64,000 nucleotides of DNA from Abelmoschus esculentus (taxonomy: Eukaryota > Streptophyta > Magnoliopsida > Malvales > Malvaceae): NCBI GenBank assembly GCA_035048815.1, contig JAUCBN010000043.1, positions 9,799,001 through 9,863,000 of the forward strand, written 5' to 3'. Positions 12,401 through 24,738 of the stretch are shown here, piece after piece (position 1 is the first letter of the stretch; each line of letters starts with the position of its first letter). The notes under the pieces are model-generated. The model made no database searches. It had not been told where the DNA came from and was given only the letters and a program-made list of their open reading frames with translations. Both the position numbers and the translations under genes were made by a program.

Positions 12401-15400
12401 TTTTTAACCTAAATATACAACTTAAACTCAAATTTTTATTTTTTTACTCTTTTGAAATTCGAACGGGTTCACTAGAAAGCACATTTATACATACACGCTC
12501 TAAACCTTAAAAAATGATCGAAAATGATATTAAATCAATTTTTTTGGCATAAAAAGTTAATTATGGGCTTTTGAACCTAATTATACAGCTTAAACTTAAA
12601 TTTTAAGCTTTTTACTCGGTTAAAATTCGAACAGGTTCACTAGAAAGCCCATTTAGACATCCACGCTCTAAACCCTAAAAAAATCGAAAATGGTATTAAA
12701 TCAAATTTTCTAGATACAAAAATTTAATTATGGGATTTTGAACCTAATTGTACATCTTCAACTCAAATTTTGAGCTTTTTACTCGGTTAAAATTCGAGCA
12801 GGTTCACTAAAAAGCCCATTTAGACATGCATGCTCTAAACCTTAAAAACGATCGAAAATGAGATTAAATCAAATTTTTTGGGTACAAAAATTTAATTATG
12901 GGCTTTTGAACCTAATTATAAAGCTTAAACTAAAATTTTGAGATTTTTACGCGGCTAAAATTCGAACGGGTTGACTAGAAAATCCATTTAGACATGCACG
13001 CTCTGAACCCTAAAAAACAATCAAAAATTATATTAAATCTATTTTTTGGGAACAAAAAGTTAATTATGGTCTTTTGAACCTAATTATACAGCTTAAACTA
13101 AAATTTTGAACTTTTTACTCGGTTAAAATTCGAACGGGTTAACTAGAAAGCCCATTTAGACATGCACTCTCTGAACCCTAAAAAACGATCAAAAATGGTA
13201 TTAAATCAAATTTTTTGGGTACAAAAAGTTAATTATGGGCTTTTGAACCTAATTACATAGCTTAAAATAAAATTTTGAGATTTTTACTCCGTTGAAATTT
13301 GAGCTTTTTACTCCGTTGAAATTTGAACGGGTTCACTAGAACGCCTAGTTAGACATGCACTCACTGTACCCTAAAAAATCAAAAATGATAATAAATAAAT
13401 TTTTTTTGATAAAAAAGTTAATTTTGGGCTTTTGAACCTATTATACAGGTTAAACAAAAATTTTGAGCTTTTTACTCGGTTAAAATTCGAACGGGTTCAC
13501 TTGAAAGCCCGTTCAGACATGCACACTCTAAACCCTAAAAAACGATCGAAAATGATATTAAATCAATTTTTTGGTAAAAAAGTTAATTATGGTCTTTTGA
13601 ACCTAATTATATAGCTTAAACTCAAATTTTGAGCTTTTTACTCTGTTAAAATTCGAACGGGTTCACTAGAAAGCCCATTTAGACATGCATGCTCTAAACC
13701 CTAAAAACAATTGAAAATGATATTAAATCAAACTTTTTGGGTACAAGAACTTAATTATGGGCTTTTGCAAAAAGTTAATTATGGGCTTTTGAACCTAATT
13801 ATACAACTTAAACTAAATTTTTGAGTTTTTTACTCGACTAAACTTCAAACGGGTTCACTAGAAAGCCCATATAGATATGCACGCTCTGAATCCTAAAAAA
13901 TGATCGAAAATGATATTAAATGAAATTATTTGTGTACAAAAATTTAATTATGGGCATTTGAACCTATTATAAAGCTTAAACTCAAATTTTGAGATCTTTA
14001 CTCGGTTGAAATTAGAACGGGTTCACTAGAAAGCCCATTTAGACATGCACACTCTGAAACTTAAAATACGATCGAATATGATATTAAATCAAATTTTTTG
14101 GGTTTAAAAAGTTAATTATGTGCTTTTGAACCTAATTATACAAATTTAACTAAAATTTTAAGTTTTTTACACGACTAAAATTCAAACGGGTTCACTAGAA
14201 AGCTCATATAGACATGCACGTTTTGAACCCTAAAAAACGACCGAAAATGATATTATATCAAATTTTTGTGTACAAAAATTTAATTATGGGATTTTGAACC
14301 TAATTATAAGGCTTAAACTCAAATTTTGTGCTTTTTACTAGGTTGAAATTCAAACGGTTTCACTAGAAAACCAATTTAGACATGCACGCTCTAAACTCTA
14401 AAAACGATCGAAAATGATATTAAATAAAATTTTTTGGATAAAAAAAGTTAATTATGGGCTTTTGAACCTAATTATACTGGTTAAACTCAAATTTTGAGCT
14501 TTTTACTCAGTTAAAATTCGAACGGGTTCACTAGAAAGGCCATTTAGACATGCACGCTCTAAACCCTAAAAAACGATCGAAAATGATATTAAATCAAATT
14601 TTTTGGGTTTAAAAAGTTAATTATGAGCTTTTGAACCTAATTATACAGCTTAAACTAAAATTTTGAGCTCTTTACTCTTTTGAAATACGAACGGGTTCAT
14701 TAGAAAGCCCATTTCGACATGCACGCTCTAAACCCTAAAAAATGATCGAAAATGATATTAAATCAAATTTTTTGGGTATAAAAAGTTAATCATGGGCTTT
14801 TGAACCTAATTATACTGGTTAAACTCAAATTTTGAGCTTTTTACTCAGTTAAAATTCGAACGGGTTCACTAGAAAGGCCATTTAGACATGCACGCTCTAA
14901 ACCCTAAAAAACGATCGAAAATGATATTAAATCAAATTTTTTGGGTTTAAAAAGTTAATTATGAGCTTTTGAACCTAATTATACAGCTTAAACTAAAATT
15001 TTGAGCTCTTTACTCTTTTTAAATACGAACGGGTTCATTAGAAAGCCCATTTCGACATGCACGCTCTAAACCCTAAAAAATGATCGAAAATGATATTAAA
15101 TCAAATTTTTTAGGTATAAAAAGTTAATCATGGGCTTTTGATCCTAATTATATAGCTTAAACTCAAATTTTGAGCTTTATACTCTGTTCAAATTCGAACG
15201 GGTTTACTAGAAAGCCCATTTAGACATGCACACTCTGAAACTTAAAAATGACCGAAAATGATATTAAATCAAAATTTTTGGGATTAAAAACTTAATTATG
15301 GGATTTTGAACCTAATTATACAGCTTAAGCTCAAATTTTAATATTTTTACAATGTTGAAATTCGAATGGGTTCACTAGAAAGCTCATATAGACATGCACG

Positions 15401-16555
15401 TTGTAACACTAAAAAAACGATCGAAAATGATATTAAATCAAATTTTTTTGGTACAAAAATTTAATTATGGGCTATTGAACCTAATTATATAGTTTAAACT
15501 CAAATTTTGAGTTTTTACTCGGTTGAAATTCGAACGGGTTGAATAGAAAGCCCATTTAGACATGCACGATCTGAACCTTAAAAAACGATCGAAAATGATA
15601 TTAAATCAAATTTTTCGGGCATAAAAGTTAATTATGAGCTTTTTAAACTAATTATAAAACTTAAAAAACTCAAATTTTGAGCTTTTTATTCGGTTAAAAT
15701 TCGAATGGGTTCACTAGAAAGCCAATTTAGACATGTACGCTCTAAACCCTAAGAAACTATCGAAAATGATATTAAATCAAATTTTTTGGGCTTAAAAAGT
15801 TAATTATGGTCTTTTGAACCTAATTATACAGCTTAAACTAAAATTTTTAGCTTTTTACTCACCTAAAATTCGAACAGGTTGACTAGAAAGCCCATTTAGA
15901 TATGTACGCTCTGAACCCTAAAAAACAATTGAAAATTATATTAAATCAAATTTTTTGGGAACAAAAAGTTAATTATGGTCTTTTGAACCTAATTATACAG
16001 CTTAAACTCAAATTTTGAGCTTTTTACTCAGTTAAAATTCGAACGGGTTCACTAGAAAGCCCGTTAGACATGCATGCTCTAAACACTAAAAACGATCGAA
16101 AATGATATTAAATCAAACTTTTTGGGTACAAAAAGTTAATATTGGGCTATTGAACCTAATTATACAACTTAAACTAAAATTTTGATCTTTTTACTCGACT
16201 AAAATTCAAACAGGTTCACTAGAAAGCCCATAATGACATGCACGCTCTAAACCCTAAAAAACGATCCAAAATGATATTAAATCAAATTTTTTATGTACAA
16301 AAATTTAATTATGGGCTTTTGAACCTAATTATAAAGCTTAAACTCAAATTTTGAGGTTTTTACTCGATTTTAATTCGAACGGGTTCAATAGAAAGCTCAT
16401 TTAGACATGCATGCTCTGAACCCTAAAAAAAAATCAAAAATGATATGAAATATATTTTTTTGGGTAAAAAACGTTAATTATGGGCTTTTGAACGTAATTA
16501 TACAAGTTAAACTCAAATTTTAAGCTTTTTACTCGGTTAAAATTCGAAAGGGTTC
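9406..16555 (+). repeat. 169-bp satellite array, left block, plus orientation
   Basis: About 42 head-to-tail units. Landmarks in order within a unit are ATGGGCTTTTGAACC, CTCGGTTAAAATTCGAACGG, GGTTCACTAG, AAAGCCCATTTAGACATG, CTCTAAACCCTAAAAA and CGATCGAAAATGATATT. Spacing of the GTTAATTATGG landmark in this family was measured as 167-169 bp. Units differ by scattered substitutions, short indels and a few partial duplications (near 13270-13330 and 13735-13790). A pair of units around 14471-15146 is repeated with a 338-bp offset. Short ORFs are frequent but end within one or two units because 169 is not a multiple of three. A centromeric or heterochromatic satellite role is inferred from unit length, AT-richness and array size. 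Confidence 0.97.
16551..16555 (+). repeat. Target-site duplication, left copy (GGTTC)
   Basis: GGTTC lies immediately before the solo LTR and again at 18104-18108 just after it. In an uninterrupted satellite unit this motif occurs once, inside GGGTTCACTAG. Confidence 0.75.
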
Positions 16556-18103
16556 TGATAACTCCGCAAAAAGGCTATATTTAAGGCCTTTTTACTTAAG
16601 TTCTTGAGTGTCTGTAGGCTCATATAGGTTCATTTACTTACATTTAGGTTCATAACATTGCATGTAGTTTTCTAGTTATGCCTTGGCATTTTTATGTGGT
16701 AATAGGTGTTGTTTAATGGGAAAGATAGTTCTTTTTAGTTGTGTTGTGCAGGTAAAGCAAAAATGGAAGTTGAGGCAATTTATCATGGCATTCACAGAAG
16801 GAGGATAGAGATGGAAAAATGCCATGGCAAAGCTGGAGGACTCCTGTGCTGAGCTAGACGACAAAGTGATATTTTGATAAGAGTGCTAGTTGGTGCCATT
16901 ACAGCCGGTTGGGGACCACAACCAATATTACCTGAGTGCGAGCCACCTCAGTAGGGGACCACTGTCATCACTGTCAGACCTGCAGAAATGCCATCACGTG
17001 AAAGGGGACAGGAATGGAATTTTCATGATTCTTCTTGTCCTCATTCCCTTGCTTTATTTTTCATATTTTATGAGGGTGATTGTTAAATGTTTAAGGTTTT
17101 ATGTGGATGATATTACATTTAAAATTTCGCACCACCTTGTGAGCTTTGTTTAGTTGGTTGCTTTCGTGGATGGTTATCTTTTGCTTTTATTAAAATATTG
17201 CCTTCTATGTGTTTGTATATTTGCTTTGCTCATTGTTGATAATCATCTATGCTTTGTAAGAGGCACGAAAGTTTCCCGTGTTTAGGAGCATGTTACAGCA
17301 TTCGGAAGAGGCGTAGCTATAGATCCTTAGATCATCCGGAAGGAGCTAAGGGAGGATCTACGTGAGCAATGGGTTCTAGACTGAAAATAGGGCCTATCTA
17401 ATCCTAGAGCACTCGGAAGAGGCCTAGGTGAGGGTTTCAACGACTAAAAGGAGTGTGCTTTATCGATAGACTAGTGCTACTCGAGTGACACGAGATGCCA
17501 TGGCATTTTAGTCTGTCAGGTTCTATGACTCAAAAGAGTGGGAATACTTTAGAAACCTCTGTCAAGTAGATATACACCATATTTGCTTTATGTTCGTAGG
17601 AGTGAGGGTAAGAAATCCATAGGAGTCACCACCAGTCATTCCCGAGAGAGTTCGTCAATAGAGGGATAGTACAACATATTGTTCAAACGTGTTCTTGAAT
17701 CCTACTTTTGCCTCCACATTTACAAATTTCTTTCTTTATTTTACTTGTTATTTTGCAATCACACTGCTATACATGCACACACCACTTCAATACATCTACC
17801 CTGCCATCACCATCCATTCCATTTTGCCATGGCATATTTTAGTTGCTTTCATTCTACTATTTCCATAGCATTTCTACATAATACCTCACCACACATATCC
17901 ATTTTCTCTTGTTTATATCTTTTCCTTTGTTTTTCCTTTTTAGTTAGTGACACCTTTTTCCCTTGACAAAATTAACTTGCACTTTACCTGAGATCTACAT
18001 GGGAACGATACTCACTCACCCTATTATTACTTGTATGACTATGTATACTGCACATATATGTGAGTTTACATCATCATTTATAGCACTACACAGAAACACA
18101 CTA
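16556..18103 (+). mobile_element. Solo LTR of an Athila-like element in the satellite
   Basis: This 1,548-bp segment interrupts a satellite unit cleanly. It starts TGATAACTCCGC and ends ACACTA, flanked by a GGTTC duplication; the terminal CA appears mutated to TA. No internal region, primer site or coding sequence is present, so a solo LTR left by recombination between two LTRs is the simplest reading. The start and a middle stretch (around 17400-17540) resemble in style the other Athila LTRs here but are clearly diverged. It carries TGCCATGGCA palindromes at 16820-16829, 17496-17505 and 17825-17834. ORFs inside it (16676-16864, 16890-17153, 17679-18148) have no recognisable domain. Confidence 0.8.
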
Positions 18104-21100
18104 GGTTCACTAGAAAGCCCATTTAGATATTCACGCTTTGAACCCTAAAAACGATCGAAAATGATATTAAATCAAAAATTTTTGGTAAAAATAGTTAATT
18201 ATGGTCTTTTGAACCTAATTATACAGCTTAAACTCAAATTTTGAGCTTTTTACTCGGTTAAAAAAAGAACGGGTTCACTAGAAAGCCCATTTAGACATGC
18301 ACGCTCAGAACCATAAAAACGATCGAAAATGAAATTCAATAAAATTTTTTTGGTACAAAAAGTTAATTATGTGCTTTTGAACCAATTATATAGCTTAAAC
18401 ACAAATTTTGAGCTTTTTACGCGGTTGAAATTCTAACGTTTTCACTAGAAAGCAATTCGAACATGCACTCTCTAAACCTAAAAAACGATCGAAAATGATA
18501 TTAAATCAAATTTTTTGGGTACAAAAAGTTAATTATGGAGTTTTGAACCTAATTATACAACTTAAACTCAAATTTTGAGCTTTTTACTCGGTTAAAATTC
18601 AAACGGGTTCACTAGAATGCCCATTTAGACATGCACGCTCTAAACCCTAAAAAAATTGAAAATGATATTGAATAAATTTTTTGGGGTAAAAAAAAGATAA
18701 TTATGGGCTTTTGAACCTAATTATAAAGGTTAAACTCAAATTTTGAGCTTTTTACTGGGTTAAAATTCGAACGGGTTGACTAGAAAGCCTATTTAGACAA
18801 ACACTCTCTGAACCCTAAAAAACGATCGAAAATGATATTAAATCAAATTTTCTGGGTTTAAAAAGTTAATTATGGGCTTTTGATCCTAATTATACAGCTT
18901 AAACTAAAATTTTGAGCTTTTTACTCTTTTGAAATACGAATGGGTTCACTAGAAAGCCCATTTAGACATGCACGCTCTGAACCTTAAAAAACGATCGAAA
19001 ATTATATTATATCAATTTTTTGGTTACAAAAAGTTAATTATGGGCTTTTGAACCTAATTATACAGCTTAAACTCAAATTTTGAGCTTTTTACTCGGTTGA
19101 AATTCGAACGGGTTCACTAGAAAGCCCATTTAGACATGCACGCTCTGAATCTTAGAAAACGATCAAAAATTATATTAAATCATATTTTTTGGGTTTAAAA
19201 AGTTAATTATGGGCTTTTGAACCTAATTATACAACTTAAACTCAAGTTTTGAGCTTTTTTACTCTGTTGAAATTCGAACGGATTCACTAGAAAACCCATT
19301 TAGACATGCACGCTTAAAACCCTAAAAACGATCGAAAATGATATTAAATCAATTTTATTTTGTACAAAAAGTTAATTATGGGCTTTTGAACCTAATTATA
19401 TAGCTTAAACACAAATTTTGAGCTTTTTACTCGGTTGAAATTCGAACGGGTTCACAAGAAAGCCAATTCAGACATGCACTGTCTAAACCTAAAAGACGAT
19501 CGAAAATGATATTAAATCAATTTTTTGGGTACAAAAAGTTAATTATGGGCTTTTGAACCTAATTATACAGCTTAATCTCAAATTTGGAGCTTTTTGCTCG
19601 ATTGAAATTTGAACAGGTTCACTAGAAAGTCCATTTAGACATGCACGCTTTGAACCCTAAAAAACGATCGAAAATGATATTAAATCATATTTTTTGGGTT
19701 TAAAAATTTAATTATGGGCTTTTGAACCTAATTATACAACTTAAACTCAAATTTTGAGTTTTTTTACTCTGCTGAAATTCGAACGGGTTCATTAGAAAAC
19801 CCATTTAGACATGCACGCTCTGAACATTTAAAAACGATCGAAAATGATATTAAATTAAATTTTTTGGGTTTAAAAATTTAATTTCGAGCTTTTGAACCTA
19901 ATTATACTGCTTAAACTCATATTTTGACCTTTTTACTCGGTTGAAAATCGAACGAGTTCAATAGAGAGCCTATTTAGACATGCGTGCTTTGAACCCTAAA
20001 AAAAGATCGAAAATGATATTAAATAATTTTTTTGGGTAAAAAAAGTTAATTATGGGCTTTTGAACCTAATTATACAGGTTAAACTAAAATTTTAAGCTTT
20101 TTACTCAGTTAAAATCTGAAAGGTTTCACTAGAAAGCCTATTTAGACATTCACGCTCTGAACCCTAAAAACGATAAAAAATGATATTAAATCAAATTTTT
20201 TTGGTACAAAAAGTTAATTATGGGCTTTTGAACCGCATTATACAGCTTAATCTCAAATTTTGAGCTTTTTACTTGGTTGAAATTCGAGCGGGTTCACTAG
20301 AAATCCCATTTACACATGCACACTTTGAACCCTAAAAAACAATTGAAAATGATATTGAATAAAATTTTTGGGTACAAAAAGTTAATTATGGGCTTTTTGA
20401 ACCTAATTATACAGCTTAAACTAAAATTTTGACCTTTTTACTCTGTTAAAATTCGAACGGGTTCACTAGAAATCCCATTTAGACATGCACGCTCTGAATC
20501 CTAAAAAATTATCGAAAATGATATTAAATCAAAATTTTTTGGGTACAAAAACTTAATTAAGGGCTTTTGAACCTAATTATACAACTTAAAATAAATTTTT
20601 GAGCTTTTTGCTCTGTTAAAATTCAAACGGGTTCACTAGAAATCCCATTTAGACATGCACGTTTTGAACCCTAAAAAACGAACGAAAATGATATTAAATC
20701 AAATTTTTTGGGTACAAAAAGTTAATTATGGGTTTTTTGAACCTAATTATACAGCTTAAACTAAAATTTTGACCTTTTTACTCTGTTAAAATTCGAACGG
20801 GTTCACTAGAAATCCCATTTAGACATGCACGCTTTGAACCCTAAAAGACGAACGAAAATGATATCAAATCAAATATTTTGGGTACAAAAAGTTAATTATG
20901 GATTTTTGAACCTAATTATACAGCTTAAAATAAAATTATGAGCTTTTTACTATGTTAAAATTCGAACGGGTTTACTAGAAATCCCATTTAGACATGCACG
21001 CTCTGAACCCTAAAATGGGATCGAAAATGATATAAAATCAATTTTTTTGGTACAAAAAGTTAATTATGGGCTTCTGAACCTAATTATACAGTTTAAACTA

Positions 21101-22661
21101 AAATTTTGAGCTTTTTACTTGGTTAAAATTTGAACGGGTTCACTAGAAATCCCATTTAGACATGCACGCTCTGAACCCTAAAAAACGAGCGAAAATGATA
21201 TTAAATCAAATTTTTTGGGTAAAAAAAGTTAATTATGGTCTTTTAAAACTAATTATACAGATTAAACTCAAATTTTGAGCTTTTTAATTGGTTAAAATTC
21301 GAACGGGTTCACTAGAAATCCCATTTAGACATGCATGCTCTAAACCCTAAAAAAGGATCGAAAATGATATTAAAACAAATTTTTTGGGTACAAAAAGTTA
21401 ATTATGGGCTTTTGAACCTAATTAAATAGCTTAAACTAAAATTTTGAGCTTTTTACACGGTTGAAATTTGAGCTGATTCACTAGAAATTCCAATTAGACA
21501 TGCACACTCTGAACCCTAAAAAACGATCGAAAATGATATTAAATCAAATTTTTTGGGGTATAAAAATTTAATTATGGGCTTTTGAACCTAATTATATAGC
21601 TTAAACTAAAATTTTGAGCTTTTTAATCGGTTGAAATTCGAGCGGGTTCACTAGAAATTCCATTTAGACATTCCCGCTCTAAACCCTAAAAAAAGATCGA
21701 AAATGATATTAAATCAAATTTTTTAGGTAAAAAAAAGTTAATTATGGTCTTTTAAACCTAATTATACAGCTTAAACTCAAATTTTGAGCTTTTTAATCAG
21801 TTAAAATTCGAACGGGTTCACTAGAAATCCCATTTAGACATGCATGCTATGAACCCTAAAAAAAGAACGAAAATGATATTAAATCAAATTTTTTGGGTAC
21901 AAAAAGTCAATTATGGACTTTTTGAACCTCATTATACAACTTAAACCAAAATTTTAAGTTTTTTAATTGGTTAAAATTCGAACGTGTTCACTAGAAATCC
22001 CATTTAGAAATGCACGCTATGAACCCTAAAAACAAACGAAAATGATATTAAATCAAATTTTTGGATGTAAAAAGTCAATTATGGGCTTTTTGAACCTAAT
22101 TATACAGCTTAAACTAAAATTCTGAGCTTTTTACTAGGTTAAAATTCGAACGGGTTCACTAGAAATGCCATTTAGACATGCACGTTCTGAACCCTAAAAA
22201 AGGATCAGAAATGATATTAAATCAATTTTTTGGTACAAAAAGTTAATTATGAGATTTTTAACCTAATTATATAGCTTAAACTAAAATTTTGAGCTTTTTA
22301 CTCGGTTGAAATTCGAGCGGGTTCACTAGAAATCCCATTTAGACATGCACGCTCTGTACCCTAAAAAAGGATTGAAAATGATATTAAATCAAATTTTTTG
22401 GGTACAAGAAGTTAATTATGGGATTTTGAACCTAATTATACAGCTTAAACTAAAATTTTGAGCTTTTTACTCGGTTGAAATTCGAACGGGTTCACTAGAA
22501 AGCCCATTTAGAAATGCATGCTCTAAACCCTAAAAAAAGATCGAAAATGATATTAATTAAATTTTTTTGGGTAGAAAAAGTTAAATATGGGCTTTTAAAC
22601 CTAATTATACAGGTTAAAATAAAATTTTGAGCTTTTTACTTGGTTAAATTTCAAATGGGTT
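18104..22661 (+). repeat. 169-bp satellite array, left block continued, plus orientation
   Basis: About 27 units continuing the phase interrupted by the solo LTR. From about 20300 to 22340 most units read AGAAATCCCATTT instead of AGAAAGCCCATTT. This marks a locally homogenised subfamily and breaks the dyad arm found elsewhere. The block ends inside a unit, right after ATGGGTT, where the next LTR begins. Confidence 0.97.
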
Positions 22662-23772
22662 TGATAAGTGCTCAACTCACTATCACTTTTTACACCTTTC
22701 ATGGACAATAATCACTAAATCTACACCCACTTGGACCAATGCATGTGCTTAATGTGAGATAATTAGATATTCTGCTTTTGAAGCATATAAAGATGATATT
22801 TATAGAAAAGGCGAGTTTTACTGTACTTTTGTGTCTGCGCAGGAAAAACTATTGTCGCGTCAGCGACCGAGGCCGAGGCAGGACCTGATGCCGAGGCAAC
22901 AGCTGAAGGAAAAGTAACGATTTTGTAGGCGACTTGAAGAGAAAAATGAGCTGGATGTTTCTGGACAAGCAGTGCATGAATCGAAGCTGAGTAGCACATG
23001 GAAAGCCCAAGTCAAAGTCCACGCGGAAAAGAATCCTAGTTGGAGTAAACTTGGAAATATTTTATTTATGGACTTGACTTGTGTCCTACTCCAAGTTATA
23101 CTCCTACTTAGGAAAGGTTTGCCCTAGACCAAGCCTATATAATCCCTAGCCATCCAAGATGAAAAAAAGAGGAGAGTTTTCGGCAAAAAGCACTTAGCAT
23201 CGTATAGAGAGCCGACTCCATCTTAGATCTTAGATTTGTCTTTTACTTTTTATTATGTTCTAAGTTTCTTTAGGCTTAGGTGAAGGTTGTGGAGTATTAG
23301 TGAGAAGAGATTGACTTTAGTTTCTTGTTTTAATACAATAAAATATCAAGGTTTGCTTATTCTTTGCCATTCTTTGTTCTTGCATCCAAGCTCAAGAGAG
23401 AAGTTTGCAAGTAATCCATTTATCTAATATCGAGAGAGTTAGATTCATGAAAGGAATAAGTACGATGTTTCAATCGGGAAACACTAACTCGGCCTAGAGA
23501 TAGGTTAAGAGTTTCAGCGGCTAAAAGAAGTGTGTGATTGGTTGGTGATTACAATTGATTCATGCCGAGAGGTATCATCAAGGACTGGTCATCAACAGTA
23601 CTTCGACTTAGAGATAAGTGGAGTCATTAAAGGACACTTTGCCGAACTTTGATAAAGTCTACCCAAGAGCAAGAGATTGCCGCGGCGGACAAGCATCATC
23701 GCTGTCGAGGCAATAATCTACAATACCGCCGAGGCAGTGTTGTGCGATTCCATTGGACAGAAACAAGTCAAT
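22662..23772 (+). mobile_element. Truncated Athila LTR, plus orientation
   Basis: It starts TGATAAGTGCTCAACTCAC and parallels, in inverted orientation, the full LTR at 29102-30440. Shared blocks include the start, the region around CTATATAA, and the stretch ending near GACAAGTCAAT. It stops there, about 230 bp short of the LTR end, and passes directly into satellite sequence. The two LTR copies differ at many positions, so they are not a fresh pair from one insertion. A TATATAA box lies at 23136-23142. The minus-strand ORF at 22763-22999 is a chance frame. Confidence 0.85.
23136..23142 (+). promoter_or_regulatory. TATA box of truncated Athila LTR
   Basis: TATATAA within AAGCCTATATAATCCC, at the position equivalent to the box in the full LTR (29971-29977 minus). 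Confidence 0.7.
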
Positions 23773-23847
23773 TGAACTAAAATTTTGAATTTTTTACTTG
23801 GTTAAAATTCGAACGGGTTCGCTAGAAAGCCCATTTAGACATGCACG
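23773..23847 (+). repeat. Satellite scrap between two Athila pieces
   Basis: About 75 bp of the satellite unit (from ACTAAAATTTTGAA through GCCCATTTAGACATGCACG), in plus orientation. It is sandwiched between the truncated plus-strand LTR and the truncated minus-strand Athila body, and marks a rearrangement junction. Confidence 0.85.
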
Positions 23848-24738
23848 TAGCAATGCAAACCATCAATTTGCCAAACTCTATTCTCTCTTGGTCTTATGTT
23901 TCCATCTATTCTCCCCACCATAACTATGTCTATTCTTTATACTCAACCTTTCGGCTACCCAAGGCTTTACCTAGAAATAAACTATAAGATTTGGTGAGTG
24001 TGTGCGTTTTTGTGGACAAGTTTGATTAAAGGCTTTCTTAGATAAACTCTAAGTTCAAGACAAGTAGAATTGGGTTAAGTGTTCTCTTCTTTTCTAAACA
24101 ATCAATTCTTGATCCAATTTCGGGCACCTCAAGGATTGTGTTTTTCTCTTCACTAATTCCTTTTTTCTTTTGATATTCCTTATAGCATACTAGAGCCAAT
24201 TTCGGGCATCTCTAGCATGAAGAAGAGTAATTCCTAGAGCCGATGATAGGCACCTCTAGTCACTTTCCCAAAAATCTAAGTCTTTATCATCTAAGTTCAT
24301 TAAAAGAATTCCTATAATCCAACAAGTCCCAAAAGTGTTTAAAATTCATCTTATAGTAAGCTTCTAAGTTTTCATCCCTAAGTATCCTAAGGTTAAACCT
24401 TCTTAACAGGACCTAATCATGGTAAGGAGAAAGATTTCTATAGCCTTAAAGAATAAACTAAGGAAATACTGATGATGGACAGTGCAAAAGTATAGGCAAT
24501 TTATTGAAGTAAGGCGGGGAGCATAAAAATTTAAAAAAAAAATCACTTAAATACTCCTTTTTCTTGGCAAGGCCTCGGTAGTAGATTGCCTCGACAGTGG
24601 CTCTACACCCCCAAACTCGAACCAAGCATTGTCCTTAATGCTTTATATTAGAAGAAAATAGTGGGCAACAAAAATATGAAAGGAAACAAGCAGCATATAA
24701 AGAAACAAACAACAAATAATATTGAATATATAAAAAAT
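23848..24738 (-). other. Athila 3' untranslated region, truncated
   Basis: Non-coding sequence downstream of the additional ORF. On the minus strand it contains GGACAATGCTTGGTTCGAG and TTTGGGGGTG, a combination usual in Athila 3' regions, then three loosely similar segments with GAGGTGCC and GGCTCTAG-type motifs (about 24125-24265). It ends abruptly at the satellite scrap, so the polypurine tract and 3' LTR are missing. Confidence 0.65.

Noticed and set aside
16676..18148. ORFs in the 16.6-18.1 kb insertion as a possible captured gene
   Set aside because: The insertion has LTR-type ends and a GGTTC duplication; the frames are short and without domains, so a solo LTR explains it.
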